Source: Gemmatimonadota bacterium | Lineage (GTDB): Bacteria; JAAXHH01 | Direction: 5' to 3' | Length of the DNA stretch: 64,000 nucleotides | Assembly (NCBI GenBank): GCA_009841265.1 | Contig: VXMB01000014.1 | Span: 541,490-605,489 of the forward strand | In this document: positions 63,398 through 64,000 of the stretch, piece by piece | Layout: each line of letters begins with the position of its first letter | How positions within the stretch are numbered: the stretch's first letter is position 1 | The notes under the pieces: generated by a model | Databases searched by the model: none | Seen by the model: the letters and a program-made list of their open reading frames with translations, nothing else | Told to the model about the DNA's origin: nothing | Translations under genes and position numbers: made by a program

Positions 63398-64000
63398 CTA
63401 CGGACCTTCGTCGATCCACGCGACGACCTGGGACATATCCGCGGGAGTACGCTGGGTTCTGAGGCGGTCCAGCGCGTCCGCCGCGCGGTAGGCGGCTTCT
63501 ATTTCATCGGTTTCAAACGCGTGGCCGGTATGGTGCAGATACAACTCGGCCGGAGTCGCGAGGGCGGCAGCCGCGGACAGCCCACCCAGGCGCCGCAGCA
63601 CTGGTATGAACAACCTGTTTTCGTACGCCTCATCGCTGTCCGTCTCGAATCGGTCGGCGTCGATCACGGCGCGGTCGACGTGGGGCGAAAGACCGCAGGC
63701 CAGCAGGCACCACGGACCGGCCGCGCCGATGCCGACCAGGGTCACCGATGCAACGCTGCCGGTTCGCCGGAGCCAGGCGACGGCCGTAAGGATGTCCTGC
63801 ACGCGGTTCGCGGTCGTGGTCCGGTTATAGGTCGAGAAGTAGGCGTGTTCCCCGGAGGCCGGCTCACGGTCCGCTGGCTCACCGTCCGCCAGGCCCGTGA
63901 GGAAGACGTCCGCCGACAGGACGAGCAGGCCCTTGCCCAGTAGTTGCTGAACAAGCGGACCGGGATCCCGCCCGTTATCCTGCGTCAGTGCCGACGCGCC
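63398..64000 (-). CDS. Alpha/beta-hydrolase (acetyl-xylan-esterase-like), 5'-truncated by window edge
   Basis: The frame is open to the right edge of the window, so the start is missing; 200 residues are visible. VLSADVFLTG and AYFSTYNRTTTANRVQDILTAVAWLRR resemble the segment before the nucleophile elbow in large alpha/beta-hydrolases found beside sugar genes. The elbow reads VGIGAAG, with Ala in place of the usual nucleophilic Ser, so it may be non-hydrolytic. An ATG at 63802 is internal to the domain. Confidence 0.65.
   Translation of the reverse strand, partial: GASALTQDNGRDPGPLVQQLLGKGLLVLSADVFLTGLADGEPADREPASGEHAYFSTYNRTTTANRVQDILTAVAWLRRTGSVASVTLVGIGAAGPWCLLACGLSPHVDRAVIDADRFETDSDEAYENRLFIPVLRRLGGLSAAAALATPAELYLHHTGHAFETDEIEAAYRAADALDRLRTQRTPADMSQVVAWIDEGP

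Noticed and set aside
61655..63943. Plus-strand open frame of 762 codons
   Set aside because: It is antisense to the ClpX-like gene and the truncated hydrolase; no motifs.

Overview
The window is 64 kb of gene-dense, GC-rich bacterial chromosome with no mobile element, CRISPR array, rRNA or recognisable tRNA. Many genes overlap by 4 bp (ATGA/GTGA), and TTG or GTG starts are frequent. The mix of a housekeeping core with Gfo/Idh/MocA oxidoreductases, sugar-phosphate isomerases, phytanoyl-CoA-dioxygenase-like and MDR dehydrogenase genes resembles uncultured lineages such as Latescibacterota or Poribacteria. That placement is inference from gene content only.

Layout. (1) 1-6.8 kb, plus strand: aromatic amino-acid cluster aroB-aroQ-trpB-trpA-aroH-DAHP synthase-tyrA-pheA, running from the committed step to the Phe and Tyr branches and the last two Trp steps. 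(2) 6.9-8.6 kb, minus: RqcH/NFACT protein. (3) 8.9-14.1 kb, plus: yicC-gmk-rpoZ-coaBC-udg-dnaB behind a good sigma-70-type promoter. (4) 14.1-25.3 kb, plus: an orphan MlaF-like ATPase, tgt-yajC-def-fmt-rsmB, then ffh-rpsP-rimM-trmD-rplS-rnhB-yraN and a membrane-anchored PHP phosphoesterase. (5) 25.3-27.6 kb, minus: pyrC and a YgfZ-like protein; 27.8-33.6 kb, plus: glyS, two sugar-metabolism genes and an orphan peptide-binding lipoprotein. (6) 33.7-44.6 kb, minus: PhyH-like, Ig-like lipoprotein, xerC/D, topA, smg, then a PurM/HypE-like protein, HU, a class II aldolase, a SelA-like protein lacking its PLP lysine and a TIGR04282 transferase. (7) 45-60 kb, plus: nrnA, a two-domain PTPS/QueD, folE, glcD-glcE-LarA-like, a primary-type sigma factor, two M23 peptidases, a DUF6483-like protein, miaB, a Tat-leader superoxide dismutase, an MDR dehydrogenase and a sugar isomerase. 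(8) 60-64 kb, minus: a ThiD-ThiN fusion, a ClpX-like unfoldase and a truncated alpha/beta hydrolase.

The most unusual non-coding signal is a set of short tandem repeats that start inside the 3' end of a gene, include its stop codon and run into the intergenic space. They occur at rqcH, ygfZ, oppA-like, selA-like, nrnA, larA-like and the MDR dehydrogenase. The loci share no sequence. Other period-11 to period-43 repeats lie in intergenic gaps, and in-frame repeats expand linkers or leaders in UDG, TrmD, GlcE, MiaB, SOD, TopA and the Ig-like lipoprotein. Other points worth attention are the SelA-like gene with its selenium-flavoured neighbours, a hairpin between the Shine-Dalgarno and start codon of tgt, an internal ribosome-binding site in the Tat-SOD gene, and a long inverted repeat between trpA and aroH.
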